Translations under genes and position numbers: made by a program
The notes under the pieces: generated by a model
Databases searched by the model: none
The model's input: only the letters and a program-made list of their open reading frames with translations
Told to the model about the DNA's origin: nothing
Part shown: piece by piece, positions 1-7,836 of the stretch
How positions within the stretch are numbered: the stretch's first letter is position 1
Layout: each line of letters begins with the position of its first letter
Assembly: GCA_963836915.1 (NCBI GenBank)
Contig: CAWILH010000002.1
Coordinates: 186,001 to 250,000 of the forward strand
Direction of reading: 5' to 3'
Origin: Cryomorpha sp963836915
Lineage (GTDB): Bacteria > Bacteroidota > Bacteroidia > Flavobacteriales_D > Cryomorphaceae
Length of the DNA: 64,000 nucleotides

Positions 1-198
1 CAGGGCAGAATTTTTATCGGCTTCGGCGATTTTTTCCTTTGCCACCATCCGATCCATGTTTTTGCCGATGGTCGCAACCGCTTTTTCGAGCGCTGTTTCG
101 GAGATGTCGATAAGTTTAACCTGAAATCCGTTTTGGGCGAAGACATGTGCTATGCCATTTCCCATCGTTCCAGCGCCGATTACTGCTATGTGCTTCAT
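1..198 (-). CDS. 3-hydroxyacyl-CoA dehydrogenase (3-hydroxybutyryl-CoA dehydrogenase-like), N-terminal part, cut by window edge
   Basis: Only the first 66 codons lie in the window; the frame is open to the edge. The protein starts MKHIAVIGAGTMGNGIAHVF, a Rossmann fold with the GxGxxG NAD-binding loop (GAGTMG) and the usual 'GNGIAHVFA' continuation of the 3HCDH_N family. The acidic end of strand 2 (LIDIS) should bind the NAD ribose. The family oxidises or reduces 3-hydroxyacyl-CoA with NAD(H) in fatty acid or butanoyl-CoA metabolism. Which member this is cannot be decided without the C-terminal half. The ATG is at 196-198 on the plus-strand numbering. Confidence 0.85.
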   Translation of the reverse strand, partial: MKHIAVIGAGTMGNGIAHVFAQNGFQVKLIDISETALEKAVATIGKNMDRMVAKEKIAEADKNSAL

Positions 199-343
199 TT
201 TTCTTGAGCTTTAAAATTAAGGTCTGCGAAATTACAATTTAGAATACGCAGACCAGAATTAAGCGACATAAATCTTTTGAGATTACGGTCGAGTAAGCAA
301 TGGGTCAGATCATGGCAGCACTTTGGTGGTGTTGAGTACCCTT

Positions 344-390
344 AACCAGCTTCTAGCTGGCGGCTGGTAGCCACGCCGCTAGCTTGGTTT
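344..390. repeat. Imperfect hairpin in the 199-415 intergenic gap
   Basis: AGCTGGCGGC (355-364) faces GCCGCTAGCT (375-384) with one mismatched pair around a 10-nt loop, and AACCA/TGGTT extend the stem outside it. It follows the stop codon of the minus-strand sugar transferase gene, so it could be a transcript-end structure or a REP-like element. No clear T-tract follows. Nothing else was seen in this 217-bp gap. Confidence 0.4.
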
Positions 391-415
391 CCGTTTTGCT
401 CTAGCTTGCAGCTTA

Positions 416-1828
416 CTACTTACCCGCCCCCTTGAGAATAATAAGACAGGTATAGGCCAGGATTTTAAGATCAATGGCCAGCGACATATTTTCTATATAA
501 AGTACATCATACTTCAATCTGGCCACCATCTGCTCTACATTTTCGGCGTAGCCATATTTTACTTGACCCCAACTGGTTATACCCGGTTTTACCTTTTGCA
601 AGTGGCGGTAATGGGGAGCCACTTTTACGATCTGATCAATGTAAAATTGACGCTCTGGCCGCGGTCCTACAAGGCTCATTTCACCGATGATGACATTTAT
701 GAATTGTGGCAGTTCATCCATTCTGGTCTTTCGCATAAATCGGCCTATCGGTGTGATCCTTGGATCATTGGCACTGCTCAGCTGCGGCCCGGCATGTTCG
801 GCATTCGCGTACATGGATCTAAATTTGAAGATGTGGAAGGGTCGGTTAAAATGCCCTATGCGCTCTTGCTTGAAAAATACCGGTCCGGGTGAAGACATTT
901 TTACAAGGACGGCGAGTACCAAAAATACCGGTGACAATAGAAGAACGGCAAATACAGAACCGAAGAAATCGAAAAGGCGCTTTAAGAAAAACTGCCATGC
1001 GGGCATGATCTCCGTATTGATCTCGATAAGCGGCGCACCAAATATACTGGTCATCTTGACCGATCCCGATAGGATATCGTAAATATCAGGGATGATCTTG
1101 ATGGTCACATTACAGCCTTCGAGCTCAGAGATCACGCTGCCAAGGTTCTTATGCTCGGATGATTCTACCGCTATCACCACTTCTTCAATAGCATGCGCGT
1201 CTATGACATCGTTTATATTGCTGAACTTGCCGAGCCATCGCAATTCTTCCTGGAGCAAATTATCCTTGCCATTTACGCTCACGTAGCCTATAAATTTGAA
1301 TCCGGGAGATGGAAGCATGTCGCGCATTTCGCGATATACATTTAATGCTTCGGCGTTACCACCAATGATTACGGTGTTAAATCCAATTTTTCGCTTGTGG
1401 ATTCGCTTTACGGTTTGTGTCGTAAGCACAATTCTGAACGTAAAAGAAAATGCGAAGTGAAGCAGAAATAGCGTCAGCAGCGACCGATAATAATATTGGT
1501 AATTGGCTATTTGATCATCTATCAATACGATGAAAAACAGTACGATGACCCCTATGATGCTCGCCAGTAAAACTTGACCAAGCTCACGTAAGCGGTAGCG
1601 CCGGTAGATGGAGCGGTACATTCCGAGCAGGGCATAGAGCGATACCCAAAATATCGGGATCAGGATGAGCCCAAAATAAAAGCGTTCGTCAAACTCAAAA
1701 GGTATGGGGTGACCGTACTTTTCAGGTTCTATTACCTTTTTGCGAAAAGCATAAAAAAGCACCCACGCCATGACCGCACTAAGCGTATCTACAGCTACAT
1801 ACTTGGATACTTGCTTTCTTTTATCCAT
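416..1828 (-). CDS. Polyprenyl-phosphate sugar phosphotransferase (exopolysaccharide initiation, WcaJ/WbaP type)
   Basis: The 470-residue product should transfer a sugar-1-phosphate to undecaprenyl phosphate, the first membrane step of exopolysaccharide or O-unit assembly. Residues 1-140 hold four to five membrane segments, 150-270 a CoA-binding/Rossmann-like domain, and 283-470 the catalytic bacterial sugar transferase domain. That domain shows KRLFDFFGS (283-291), a membrane hairpin, SPGPVFFKQERIG (313-325), RMDELPQFINV (369-379) with the catalytic Asp-Glu, and EMSLVGPRPER (383-393). Length and order fit the family. The ATG directly follows the stop codon of the lipoprotein gene upstream, so the two are probably cotranscribed. 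No glycosyltransferases are next to it. The sugar cannot be told from sequence. Confidence 0.93.
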   Translation of the reverse strand: MDKRKQVSKYVAVDTLSAVMAWVLFYAFRKKVIEPEKYGHPIPFEFDERFYFGLILIPIFWVSLYALLGMYRSIYRRYRLRELGQVLLASIIGVIVLFFIVLIDDQIANYQYYYRSLLTLFLLHFAFSFTFRIVLTTQTVKRIHKRKIGFNTVIIGGNAEALNVYREMRDMLPSPGFKFIGYVSVNGKDNLLQEELRWLGKFSNINDVIDAHAIEEVVIAVESSEHKNLGSVISELEGCNVTIKIIPDIYDILSGSVKMTSIFGAPLIEINTEIMPAWQFFLKRLFDFFGSVFAVLLLSPVFLVLAVLVKMSSPGPVFFKQERIGHFNRPFHIFKFRSMYANAEHAGPQLSSANDPRITPIGRFMRKTRMDELPQFINVIIGEMSLVGPRPERQFYIDQIVKVAPHYRHLQKVKPGITSWGQVKYGYAENVEQMVARLKYDVLYIENMSLAIDLKILAYTCLIILKGAGK

Positions 1829-2695
1829 TTATTGTGGGTAAACGAACTTTAGATTGTCGATATAAATGCTCCCGTTCGTCGCGCCGGCAGGAAGGGTGGC
1901 GCGGAGGTAGATTTCATAATTATTGGTAGAAATCTGCTGTGCTATTTCGTTGGTAAGGTCTACGTATATCTTGGTGAAATCAGTTTGGGGAATCAATCCT
2001 AACGCAAATATTGTACGCAGATCTGGATCTAGGGTAAGGATGCCCAATTCCAGAGGTACGGTGCCCTTGAAGTCAATCTCTAGATAGATATTATTGCCTT
2101 TCGGCAAATCTGAAAGTCCCCAAGTGGAAAAGGCTTGAAAGCTTGGCTGCTCCGTGTCGAGTAGAATCTCATAAGCCTTATTGGCCGCTGAAAAAACAGT
2201 GGGTGAAGATACGGCTGTCCGCATGGTGCTACTGGAATCGCTGAACACCAGAGTATTTCCCGATCCGTCAAAATCTTCCCGCTCGAAAGCCAAACCGGAA
2301 TCAAAATAAGTATACGTAAGACTGCTGTCGGGAGTAAGTGGGATCACAGCATCGGGAATGAGATCGACGTCGGCACTGAAAAATTCATAAAAAGGATAGA
2401 TTCTTCTATCAGATGATAGGCCATTGTTAAAAATCCCGGGCGCAACCCGAATCCTTGTTGCGCCATTTTTAAGGATGGGCACCTTGGCCGGTAGCTCAAA
2501 AGTGCCTACAAATTCATTGTCGGCAAATACAGTGGCGTCGACTATCTTGCTGGTCGGAGCACCCTGCGCGGTAGTGGTAGAAAGGTCAGATTCGGTGATG
2601 ATCACAAAACCAGGTATGGTCTCTTCCTTATCGAAGACATCACAGCCTAGCATAAGCAACCCTAGGGTAAGCAAGTACATTTGGTTCATAGGCAT
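1829..2695 (-). CDS. Lipoprotein of unknown function
   Basis: I do not recognise this roughly 288-residue protein. It starts with a lipoprotein signal, MNQMYLLTLGLLMLGC, whose LMLGC lipobox predicts a lipidated Cys. The rest is rich in beta strands, with a PEGA/Ig-like stretch (ATVFADNEFVGTFELP) near the N-terminus and a sugar-binding-like 'SIYIDNLKFVYP' end, so an extracytoplasmic beta-sandwich is likely. A TTG in frame at 2707 is possible, but the ATG codons at 2695 and 2689 give a normal signal peptide. It sits immediately upstream of the sugar transferase gene with no gap, so a role at the cell surface is a reasonable inference. Confidence 0.8.
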   Translation of the reverse strand: MPMNQMYLLTLGLLMLGCDVFDKEETIPGFVIITESDLSTTTAQGAPTSKIVDATVFADNEFVGTFELPAKVPILKNGATRIRVAPGIFNNGLSSDRRIYPFYEFFSADVDLIPDAVIPLTPDSSLTYTYFDSGLAFEREDFDGSGNTLVFSDSSSTMRTAVSSPTVFSAANKAYEILLDTEQPSFQAFSTWGLSDLPKGNNIYLEIDFKGTVPLELGILTLDPDLRTIFALGLIPQTDFTKIYVDLTNEIAQQISTNNYEIYLRATLPAGATNGSIYIDNLKFVYPQ

Positions 2696-2821
2696 CTGTT
2701 CACTCAAGCAGCCGGCGAAATTAACATTTTTTCAATCTCAAGATACCCGGCAATAGGCAAACGCTTGATTGACCTTGACTAACGTGAGAATAGGCCTTTT
2801 AATTGTTCACCCCCGAGAAAA

Positions 2822-3517
2822 TCAAATCCCAAACACTGTGGCAATAAAAATCCCTGCCGTTTCGGTACGAAGTCGGTTTTGACCTAGGCTAATCGACTTG
2901 AATCCAGCCGACTGTGCCTTGTCTATTTCTGCTGGTGCAAAATCACCTTCTGGACCTATGAGCACGATCAGCGAACCCTTGGAGCTGGACTTTGCGATGC
3001 TGCGCGCTTCTTCGCGGTCTCGATCGACATCGCAATGCGCTATGTAGCGATGGTCGTACGGGAGCTCGATCACTTCTTGAAAATCGGTAAGTTCATTGAT
3101 TTTTGGAAGGTAGGGCCTTTGGCTCTGTTTGCTGGCAGCCAGACTTATTTTTTCCAGCCGCTCCTGTCTCAATCTCGGTCGTTCCGTGCGGCTCGTATTT
3201 AGCGGAATGATCTCTGAAACTCCTAGCTCGGTGGCTTTCTCAAGAAACCATTCAAACCGTGAAGGATTTTTAGTTGGCGCCATAGCAATAGTCAGCGGCT
3301 TCAATGAGTCCATGAAGGTATGGCTGTCAACAGTATTCACTTTCACACCTTCTTTGTCAAGCAGGGTTATGGTACAGGTATGGATGGTGCCCAATCCATT
3401 CCCAATAGAAATGGTGTCCCCTGCGCGCAGGCGTAAGCTTTTAATGGCATGGCCCGACTCCATGCGGTTCAGAATGCCTGCGTCCGGGTCGAAGCCTTGG
3501 TCTAAAAAATAATGCAT
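2822..3517 (-). CDS. rsmE: 16S rRNA (uracil1498-N3)-methyltransferase
   Basis: The 231-residue product is an RsmE-type SPOUT methyltransferase that methylates U1498 of 16S rRNA using S-adenosylmethionine. The C-terminal trefoil knot is clear: LIVLIGPEGDFAPAEI (about 185-200) and the end LGQNRLRTETAGIFIATVFG, with the Arg-Thr-Glu-Thr-Ala signature. The N-terminal part is the PUA-like RNA-binding domain with 'GDTISIGNGLGTIHTCTI'. Length is slightly under the usual 235-250. It stands alone between the lipoprotein gene and pckA, all on the minus strand. Confidence 0.95.
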   Translation of the reverse strand: MHYFLDQGFDPDAGILNRMESGHAIKSLRLRAGDTISIGNGLGTIHTCTITLLDKEGVKVNTVDSHTFMDSLKPLTIAMAPTKNPSRFEWFLEKATELGVSEIIPLNTSRTERPRLRQERLEKISLAASKQSQRPYLPKINELTDFQEVIELPYDHRYIAHCDVDRDREEARSIAKSSSKGSLIVLIGPEGDFAPAEIDKAQSAGFKSISLGQNRLRTETAGIFIATVFGI

Positions 3518-3566
3518 GATTTTTTTTCTAATTCACGCGTATAAGCGCTGCAATAGCCGGGTTTGA

Positions 3567-5180
3567 TTAAACCTTTTCTTTCACGGCCGGCGCCGCCTGT
3601 CGTATTTCGTTGCTCACACCGGCTTCAAATTGCGCAAAGTTTTCATTAAACTTTCGCGCAAGCAGGGCAGCCTGATGGTCATAAGCATCTTTATCGTCCC
3701 ACGTGTTCCGCGGGCTCAGCAGGCCTTCTGGTACACCCGGACATGAATGTGGCATGGCAAGTCCAAATACATCGTGTTCGGTATATTCAACAGCGTTTAA
3801 TTTACCATTCATGGCCGCGCTGATCATCGATCTGGTATAGCCGAGTTTTATTCTATGGCCTGTGCCATATGCCCCGCCTGTCCATCCGGTATTGATCAGC
3901 CATACATCCGCATGGCTCTTCTTGATCCTTTCGGCCAGCATCTCGGCATATTTGCCGGGATGCAAAGGCATGAATGGCGCTCCAAAGCACGCCGAAAAAA
4001 CTCCTTTTGGTTCGGTCACACCTTCTTCGGTGCCAGCAACTTTGGCAGTATAGCCAGATATAAAATGGTAGGACGCCTGCGCTGCGGTGAGCTTTGAGAT
4101 CGGGGGCAGCACACCAAATGCATCGGCTGTAAGGAAGAAAATATTGCTCGGAACCCCGCCGCGCGAAGGTCGTACGGCGTTATCAATATGATGGATGGGA
4201 TAACTCACCCGGGTATTTGGTGTTTTAAACTTATCGGTATAGTCCGGTTCGGTACTATCTTCTTGAAATACGATATTCTCAAGCAATGCGCCAAAACGTA
4301 CCGCCTTATAGATTTGTGGTTCTTGCTCTTCTGTAAGATTGATCGTTTTGGCGTAGCAGCCGCCTTCAAAATTGAATACGCCTTCATCGGCCCAGCCATG
4401 CTCATCATCGCCGATCAAGCCGCGCTCCGGATCGGAAGACAATGTCGTTTTCCCAGTTCCAGAAAGACCGAAAAAGATCGCCGTGTCGCGGCCTTCGCCG
4501 ATATTGGCAGAGCAGTGCATAGAGAGTACATCGCGCTGGTGGGGAAGTATAAAGTTCAGCACACTGAATATTCCTTTTTTGATCTCACCGGTATAACCCG
4601 TACCACCGATGATGGCCATTTTTTTAGTAAAGTTCAATACTGCAAAGTTCTCTTGGCGGGTGCCATCCAGCAGTGGGTCGGCCAAGAATCCGGGCGCACA
4701 TACTACCGTCCACTCCGGCTCATTGGCTTTTATTTCTTCTTTGCTCAGGCGCAAGAACATATTGTCTGCAAATAAATTGCTCCAAGGTAGCTCTGTAACT
4801 ACTCGAAGCTTGGTCTTATAGCTGGGGTGGTCGCATACTGCGCAATCTTTTATGTAGATATCCCTTCCGGTAAAATAAGCGCACATCCGTGAATATAGCC
4901 GGTCAAAATCATCTGCCTTAAAGGGAATATTTATGTCTCCCCACCATACGGTATCTTCGGTGATGCTATCCTTTACGATGAATCGATCTTGGGGTGAGCG
5001 ACCGGTAAACTCGCCAGTATCTATGGCCAGGGCGCCCGTACTGGTAAGTACTCCCATCCCTTGAATTATGGTCTCTTCGATCAGTTCGGCCGGAGGCAGA
5101 TTCCAGAATACATTATGTGCTTTGGCTAAGCCAATCTTACCTAAATCGTTATTGTCTGGAATGATTCCGTAATTATTCAT
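3567..5180 (-). CDS. pckA: Phosphoenolpyruvate carboxykinase (ATP)
   Basis: This 537-residue enzyme converts oxaloacetate and ATP to phosphoenolpyruvate, CO2 and ADP, the entry step of gluconeogenesis. The kinase-1a P-loop GLSGTGKTT lies at 238-246 and the metal-binding DDEHGW at 258-263. TGEFTGRSPQDRF (55-67) binds oxaloacetate/PEP, and LINTGWTGGAYGTGHR with the RMKLGYTR-like stretch follows later. Length and motif spacing match the ATP-dependent family rather than the GTP enzyme. A TAnnTTTG-type element lies just upstream at 5206-5213, which suggests its own promoter. Confidence 0.98.
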   Translation of the reverse strand: MNNYGIIPDNNDLGKIGLAKAHNVFWNLPPAELIEETIIQGMGVLTSTGALAIDTGEFTGRSPQDRFIVKDSITEDTVWWGDINIPFKADDFDRLYSRMCAYFTGRDIYIKDCAVCDHPSYKTKLRVVTELPWSNLFADNMFLRLSKEEIKANEPEWTVVCAPGFLADPLLDGTRQENFAVLNFTKKMAIIGGTGYTGEIKKGIFSVLNFILPHQRDVLSMHCSANIGEGRDTAIFFGLSGTGKTTLSSDPERGLIGDDEHGWADEGVFNFEGGCYAKTINLTEEQEPQIYKAVRFGALLENIVFQEDSTEPDYTDKFKTPNTRVSYPIHHIDNAVRPSRGGVPSNIFFLTADAFGVLPPISKLTAAQASYHFISGYTAKVAGTEEGVTEPKGVFSACFGAPFMPLHPGKYAEMLAERIKKSHADVWLINTGWTGGAYGTGHRIKLGYTRSMISAAMNGKLNAVEYTEHDVFGLAMPHSCPGVPEGLLSPRNTWDDKDAYDHQAALLARKFNENFAQFEAGVSNEIRQAAPAVKEKV

Positions 5181-5205
5181 GGTTTTGAAATATAGATTTT
5201 CGCAG

Positions 5206-5213
5206 CAAAGTTA
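5206..5213 (-). promoter_or_regulatory. Bacteroidota-type -7 element upstream of pckA
   Basis: On the minus strand this reads TAACTTTG, an exact TAnnTTTG match, 26 bases before the pckA ATG. No well-spaced -33 TTG was found, so the call rests on the -7 box and position only. Confidence 0.35.
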
Positions 5214-5328
5214 GGGCTTTTTAGTCTTGGTACCGACGCTTTCGCGCAATGAAGTAGACCAGATTATTTCCTAATAACTGATTGATAAAGAATTACATCC
5301 TAAATAATTTTTTCGCTATTCTAAGTGT

Positions 5329-5739
5329 TTAGGAGACACTTTTGCGGGACAAGATCCCGATCGCAAGCAACATCCATCCCGCTATAAGCAAGAGTCCACC
5401 TATGGGAGTGATCGGGCCTAGCACGGCCTTCCAAGAAGAGATTCCGATCAGATCTCTTAAGGAAAGTAGGTAGATGGAAAAGCTAAAAAAGAAGGTGCCC
5501 AATAGGAATAGGATGGAGACTGACCTTCGCGCTTTTTCGCTGACAACCGGGACGGGTATGAGCTGCACGATGAGCAGTGCAATAGCATGCCAGGCCTGAT
5601 AGCGCACTCCGGTTTTGAAAGAGTCAAGTTGATCTGCATCCAGCACCGCTTCTAGGCTATGTGCTCCCAAGGCTCCAAGTATTACGGCCATGGCCATCAA
5701 GAATGCTCCCAGGCTTAGATAGGTTTTCGAGTATTTCAT
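5329..5739 (-). CDS. DUF423 family small membrane protein
   Basis: The product (about 136 residues) has four hydrophobic segments and the DUF423 hallmarks: a first helix ending GALGAHSLE, then DSFKTGVRYQAWHAIALL, and a C-terminal TPIGGLLLIAGWMLLAIG. The family (E. coli YgdD type) sits in the inner membrane and its function is unknown. The frame also stays open up to 5787, but that longer start would lie inside the intrinsic terminator of the preceding gene. The ATG at 5737-5739, which begins MKYSKTYLSLGAF, is therefore chosen. Confidence 0.9.
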   Translation of the reverse strand: MKYSKTYLSLGAFLMAMAVILGALGAHSLEAVLDADQLDSFKTGVRYQAWHAIALLIVQLIPVPVVSEKARRSVSILFLLGTFFFSFSIYLLSLRDLIGISSWKAVLGPITPIGGLLLIAGWMLLAIGILSRKSVS

Positions 5740-5759
5740 TGGCAGGATCAAAATAAGGC

Positions 5760-5795
5760 AAAAAAAAAACTGTCTCGGAATCTCCAAGACAGTTT
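5760..5795 (-). terminator. Rho-independent terminator after the LPP20-like lipoprotein gene
   Basis: On the minus strand a 12-bp stem (AAACTGTCTTGG / CCGAGACAGTTT, one G-T pair) with a 5-nt loop runs directly into ten Ts. It starts about 20 bases after the stop codon of the gene at 5815-6408. Confidence 0.88.
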
Positions 5796-5814
5796 TTCTA
5801 AAAAATTCAGGACT

Positions 5815-6408
5815 TCAATTGCGTTTCATGCCTTCCATCTCTTTATCAAACGTCTCCTTAAATTTCTCATAATCGTAGTCGATCTTCAATCGCTCGTCAG
5901 AGCCCAATCTTTCATTCATGGAAGATAGAAGCTCCTGTCCGCTCAATTCAAGAGCTACGTAATACTTATAATTTCCATTGGATTCTACCTTTACCGCCTT
6001 CTGGCAAATGGTCTTGGTGCCATTCAGCTCTTGATTGATCACTTCGCGGGTAAGGCCTTCGAAGCGTTCTTCGATCTCTTCACGGTTATTGAATTCCCGT
6101 GAGTTCACGTAATTGTCTATCGTACCTTTGATCGTAGTGTTGATGGCCGATGCCAAATCGGCCCGCGCATTGCTGAGTGCTTTTTTCTTGGCTGTGGCCT
6201 GATCCATACTTTCGCCAAGTCCATTGGCCCTAAAGAATTCGTTATTGCTGAAATACTCTTCGCCACTGCAATACTCTTTTATAAGTACTTCACCTTCGGG
6301 CGCCTGAAGTTCTTTCTTCTTTTTGCATCCTGTGGCAAGCATTCCAGTAAGGGCTGCAAGCATTAAGACTTTTCCAATTGATCGGGTAGTTTTTGTAATT
6401 TTTTTCAT
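5815..6408 (-). CDS. LPP20-like lipoprotein (short)
   Basis: This 197-residue lipoprotein has a Lys-rich n-region, a hydrophobic core and the lipobox LATGC. The mature part has the LPP20 pattern also seen in the next gene upstream: a conserved FFRANGLGES, then an alanine-rich helix (ATAKKKALSNARADLASAINTTIKG) and a mixed strand ending in YYVALELSG. LPP20 proteins are outer-membrane-associated lipoproteins of poorly known function. It is the last gene of a three-lipoprotein group. It has a possible promoter of its own at 6450-6457 and a strong terminator after it, so it may also be expressed alone. Confidence 0.82.
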   Translation of the reverse strand: MKKITKTTRSIGKVLMLAALTGMLATGCKKKKELQAPEGEVLIKEYCSGEEYFSNNEFFRANGLGESMDQATAKKKALSNARADLASAINTTIKGTIDNYVNSREFNNREEIEERFEGLTREVINQELNGTKTICQKAVKVESNGNYKYYVALELSGQELLSSMNERLGSDERLKIDYDYEKFKETFDKEMEGMKRN

Positions 6409-6449
6409 GGTAGGTTATTATTTGATTTGAGTGTTTCCAGAAATTATGC

Positions 6450-6457
6450 CAAAGCTA
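6450..6457 (-). promoter_or_regulatory. Bacteroidota-type -7 element before the short LPP20-like gene
   Basis: On the minus strand it reads TAGCTTTG, an exact TAnnTTTG match, 42 bases before the ATG at 6408 and just after the stop of the upstream gene. A TTG lies about 25 bases further upstream, which is slightly too far, so the match is partial. Confidence 0.4.
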
Positions 6458-6468
6458 TAAAACTATCA

Positions 6469-7836
6469 TTATAAGTATTTTACAAGGCTACGTATTATTT
6501 CTGATTCTATGTTTTTTATTGTGTTTTGATAAGCTTTCATTCCGGCCTTTTCATAGCTCAGGTCTATTCCCTTCACCGTATTGGCGGGTGCGCTATAGAT
6601 GGTTTGACCCGTTTTTGCGTCAAGCAAGGCGACATCTATTTGCAGCAATGCAGAGTATAGCCCCTGCGAGATGGCGTCTCTTCTTGAAGCAGCATCAAGT
6701 CTTAGCAATGCATCGGCTTGATTTTTATTTGCTACGATCTCATAGTTCCTGCGCAATAAGGATGAGCGGATGGCTTCGGTGATCTGCTTTGTACTGAGGG
6801 GTGAACCCAGATTGGTCTCCGAAGTTTCGAGGTAGATTTTAGGTAACGTGACAACTACCGGAAACACGAAGCTCGAACCCTTGAGTTTCTCAGTGATCTG
6901 AGCCATAAAAGGATCACTCATATAGGGCGCAAAAATGGTTTCCACGTCCACTGATATCTCTAGGCTGTTTTGCGGCTTTTCCAGATCGGTATCGGCTATG
7001 GTAATGGTGGCAAGCCCGTCGGCATTGGTCTTTGCCCTTGTTTTGATCCGGCCGTATTTACCAAAATAAGAGACCGTAAGGCTCGTATTGACCAATGGTG
7101 TATCGCCGTTCATCCGGCGCGCGATAAGGGTAGAATTGGTTTGAAATTTATTGCCGAAGTTCAGCTCCAGCGGTTTTTCTAGGGTTATCTTATTACTGTT
7201 CAAAAGGGAATAAAGCGATTCGTAAAGGGCATTGTCCAGCGCAATCTCTCGATTTTCGTAGGTTATAAGGTTCGATTCATTCCAGAAGGATTCAAGCGCT
7301 TGCAGGCCACGTAAATAATGATCGGCCGCTTCTTGAAAGTTTCCCCGGCTGCTGCTCGTCTCGCCCTGTGCGTAGAGGTTCAATGCTAAATCTTGCGCTT
7401 CCTTTTTCTGCCGTTGGCGACGTTGTATATAGGCAGCCTTGCTCATGCGGTAGTATATCCAATAGCTTTTTTCATCTTCCCAGCTATCTACCAGCTCAAA
7501 CTCTTCGAGCTTAATACTGCTATTGAGCTGTATCGTTTCCCTAAATTCTTGAGAGAATTTATTATTCTGTTCCAGGGATGAAAGGAGGGAGTTACTGCTC
7601 ACATTCACTTTTATTTCAGATGCCATATCGCTTAGCGCGTTAGACTTCGCCTGCTGCTGGTAGTTGGTGCCGGTCACCTTTTGAGCAACGCCTATACCGG
7701 TATAGTAGGATGGCGCGATGGGCTTTGAATTGACCCAACCGGGAGCTGCTTCAAGGGCTGAAGTTTCTTTTATTTTTTTCTGGTTAGAGCAGCCAAGTGC
7801 TCCGAACAGTAAAAGGAAGAGAGCGAGTTTTTTCAT
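6469..7836 (-). CDS. LPP20 family lipoprotein (long)
   Basis: The 455-residue product has a signal peptide with lipobox GALGC. Residues 25-150 form the LPP20 domain: APGWVNSKP, YYTGIGVAQK, then QQAKSNALSDMASEIKVNVSS and a YWIYYRMSK strand. A helical/TPR-like segment follows (about 140-215), then an Ig-like/PEGA-type region (about 225-310). The last part (about 330-455, with SSLLRRNYEIVANKNQADALLRLDA) resembles lipoproteins that bind partner proteins at the outer membrane. Its ATG overlaps the stop of the CsgG-like gene by 4 bp (ATGA), which indicates translational coupling. Function is unknown beyond an envelope location. Confidence 0.85.
   Translation of the reverse strand: MKKLALFLLLFGALGCSNQKKIKETSALEAAPGWVNSKPIAPSYYTGIGVAQKVTGTNYQQQAKSNALSDMASEIKVNVSSNSLLSSLEQNNKFSQEFRETIQLNSSIKLEEFELVDSWEDEKSYWIYYRMSKAAYIQRRQRQKKEAQDLALNLYAQGETSSSRGNFQEAADHYLRGLQALESFWNESNLITYENREIALDNALYESLYSLLNSNKITLEKPLELNFGNKFQTNSTLIARRMNGDTPLVNTSLTVSYFGKYGRIKTRAKTNADGLATITIADTDLEKPQNSLEISVDVETIFAPYMSDPFMAQITEKLKGSSFVFPVVVTLPKIYLETSETNLGSPLSTKQITEAIRSSLLRRNYEIVANKNQADALLRLDAASRRDAISQGLYSALLQIDVALLDAKTGQTIYSAPANTVKGIDLSYEKAGMKAYQNTIKNIESEIIRSLVKYL

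Noticed and set aside
563..1286. Plus-strand frames opposite the sugar transferase gene
   Set aside because: They are antisense to conserved catalytic motifs of the sense gene.
4188..4775. Plus-strand frame of 195 codons opposite pckA
   Set aside because: It lies entirely within a well-supported enzyme gene and has no recognisable domain.
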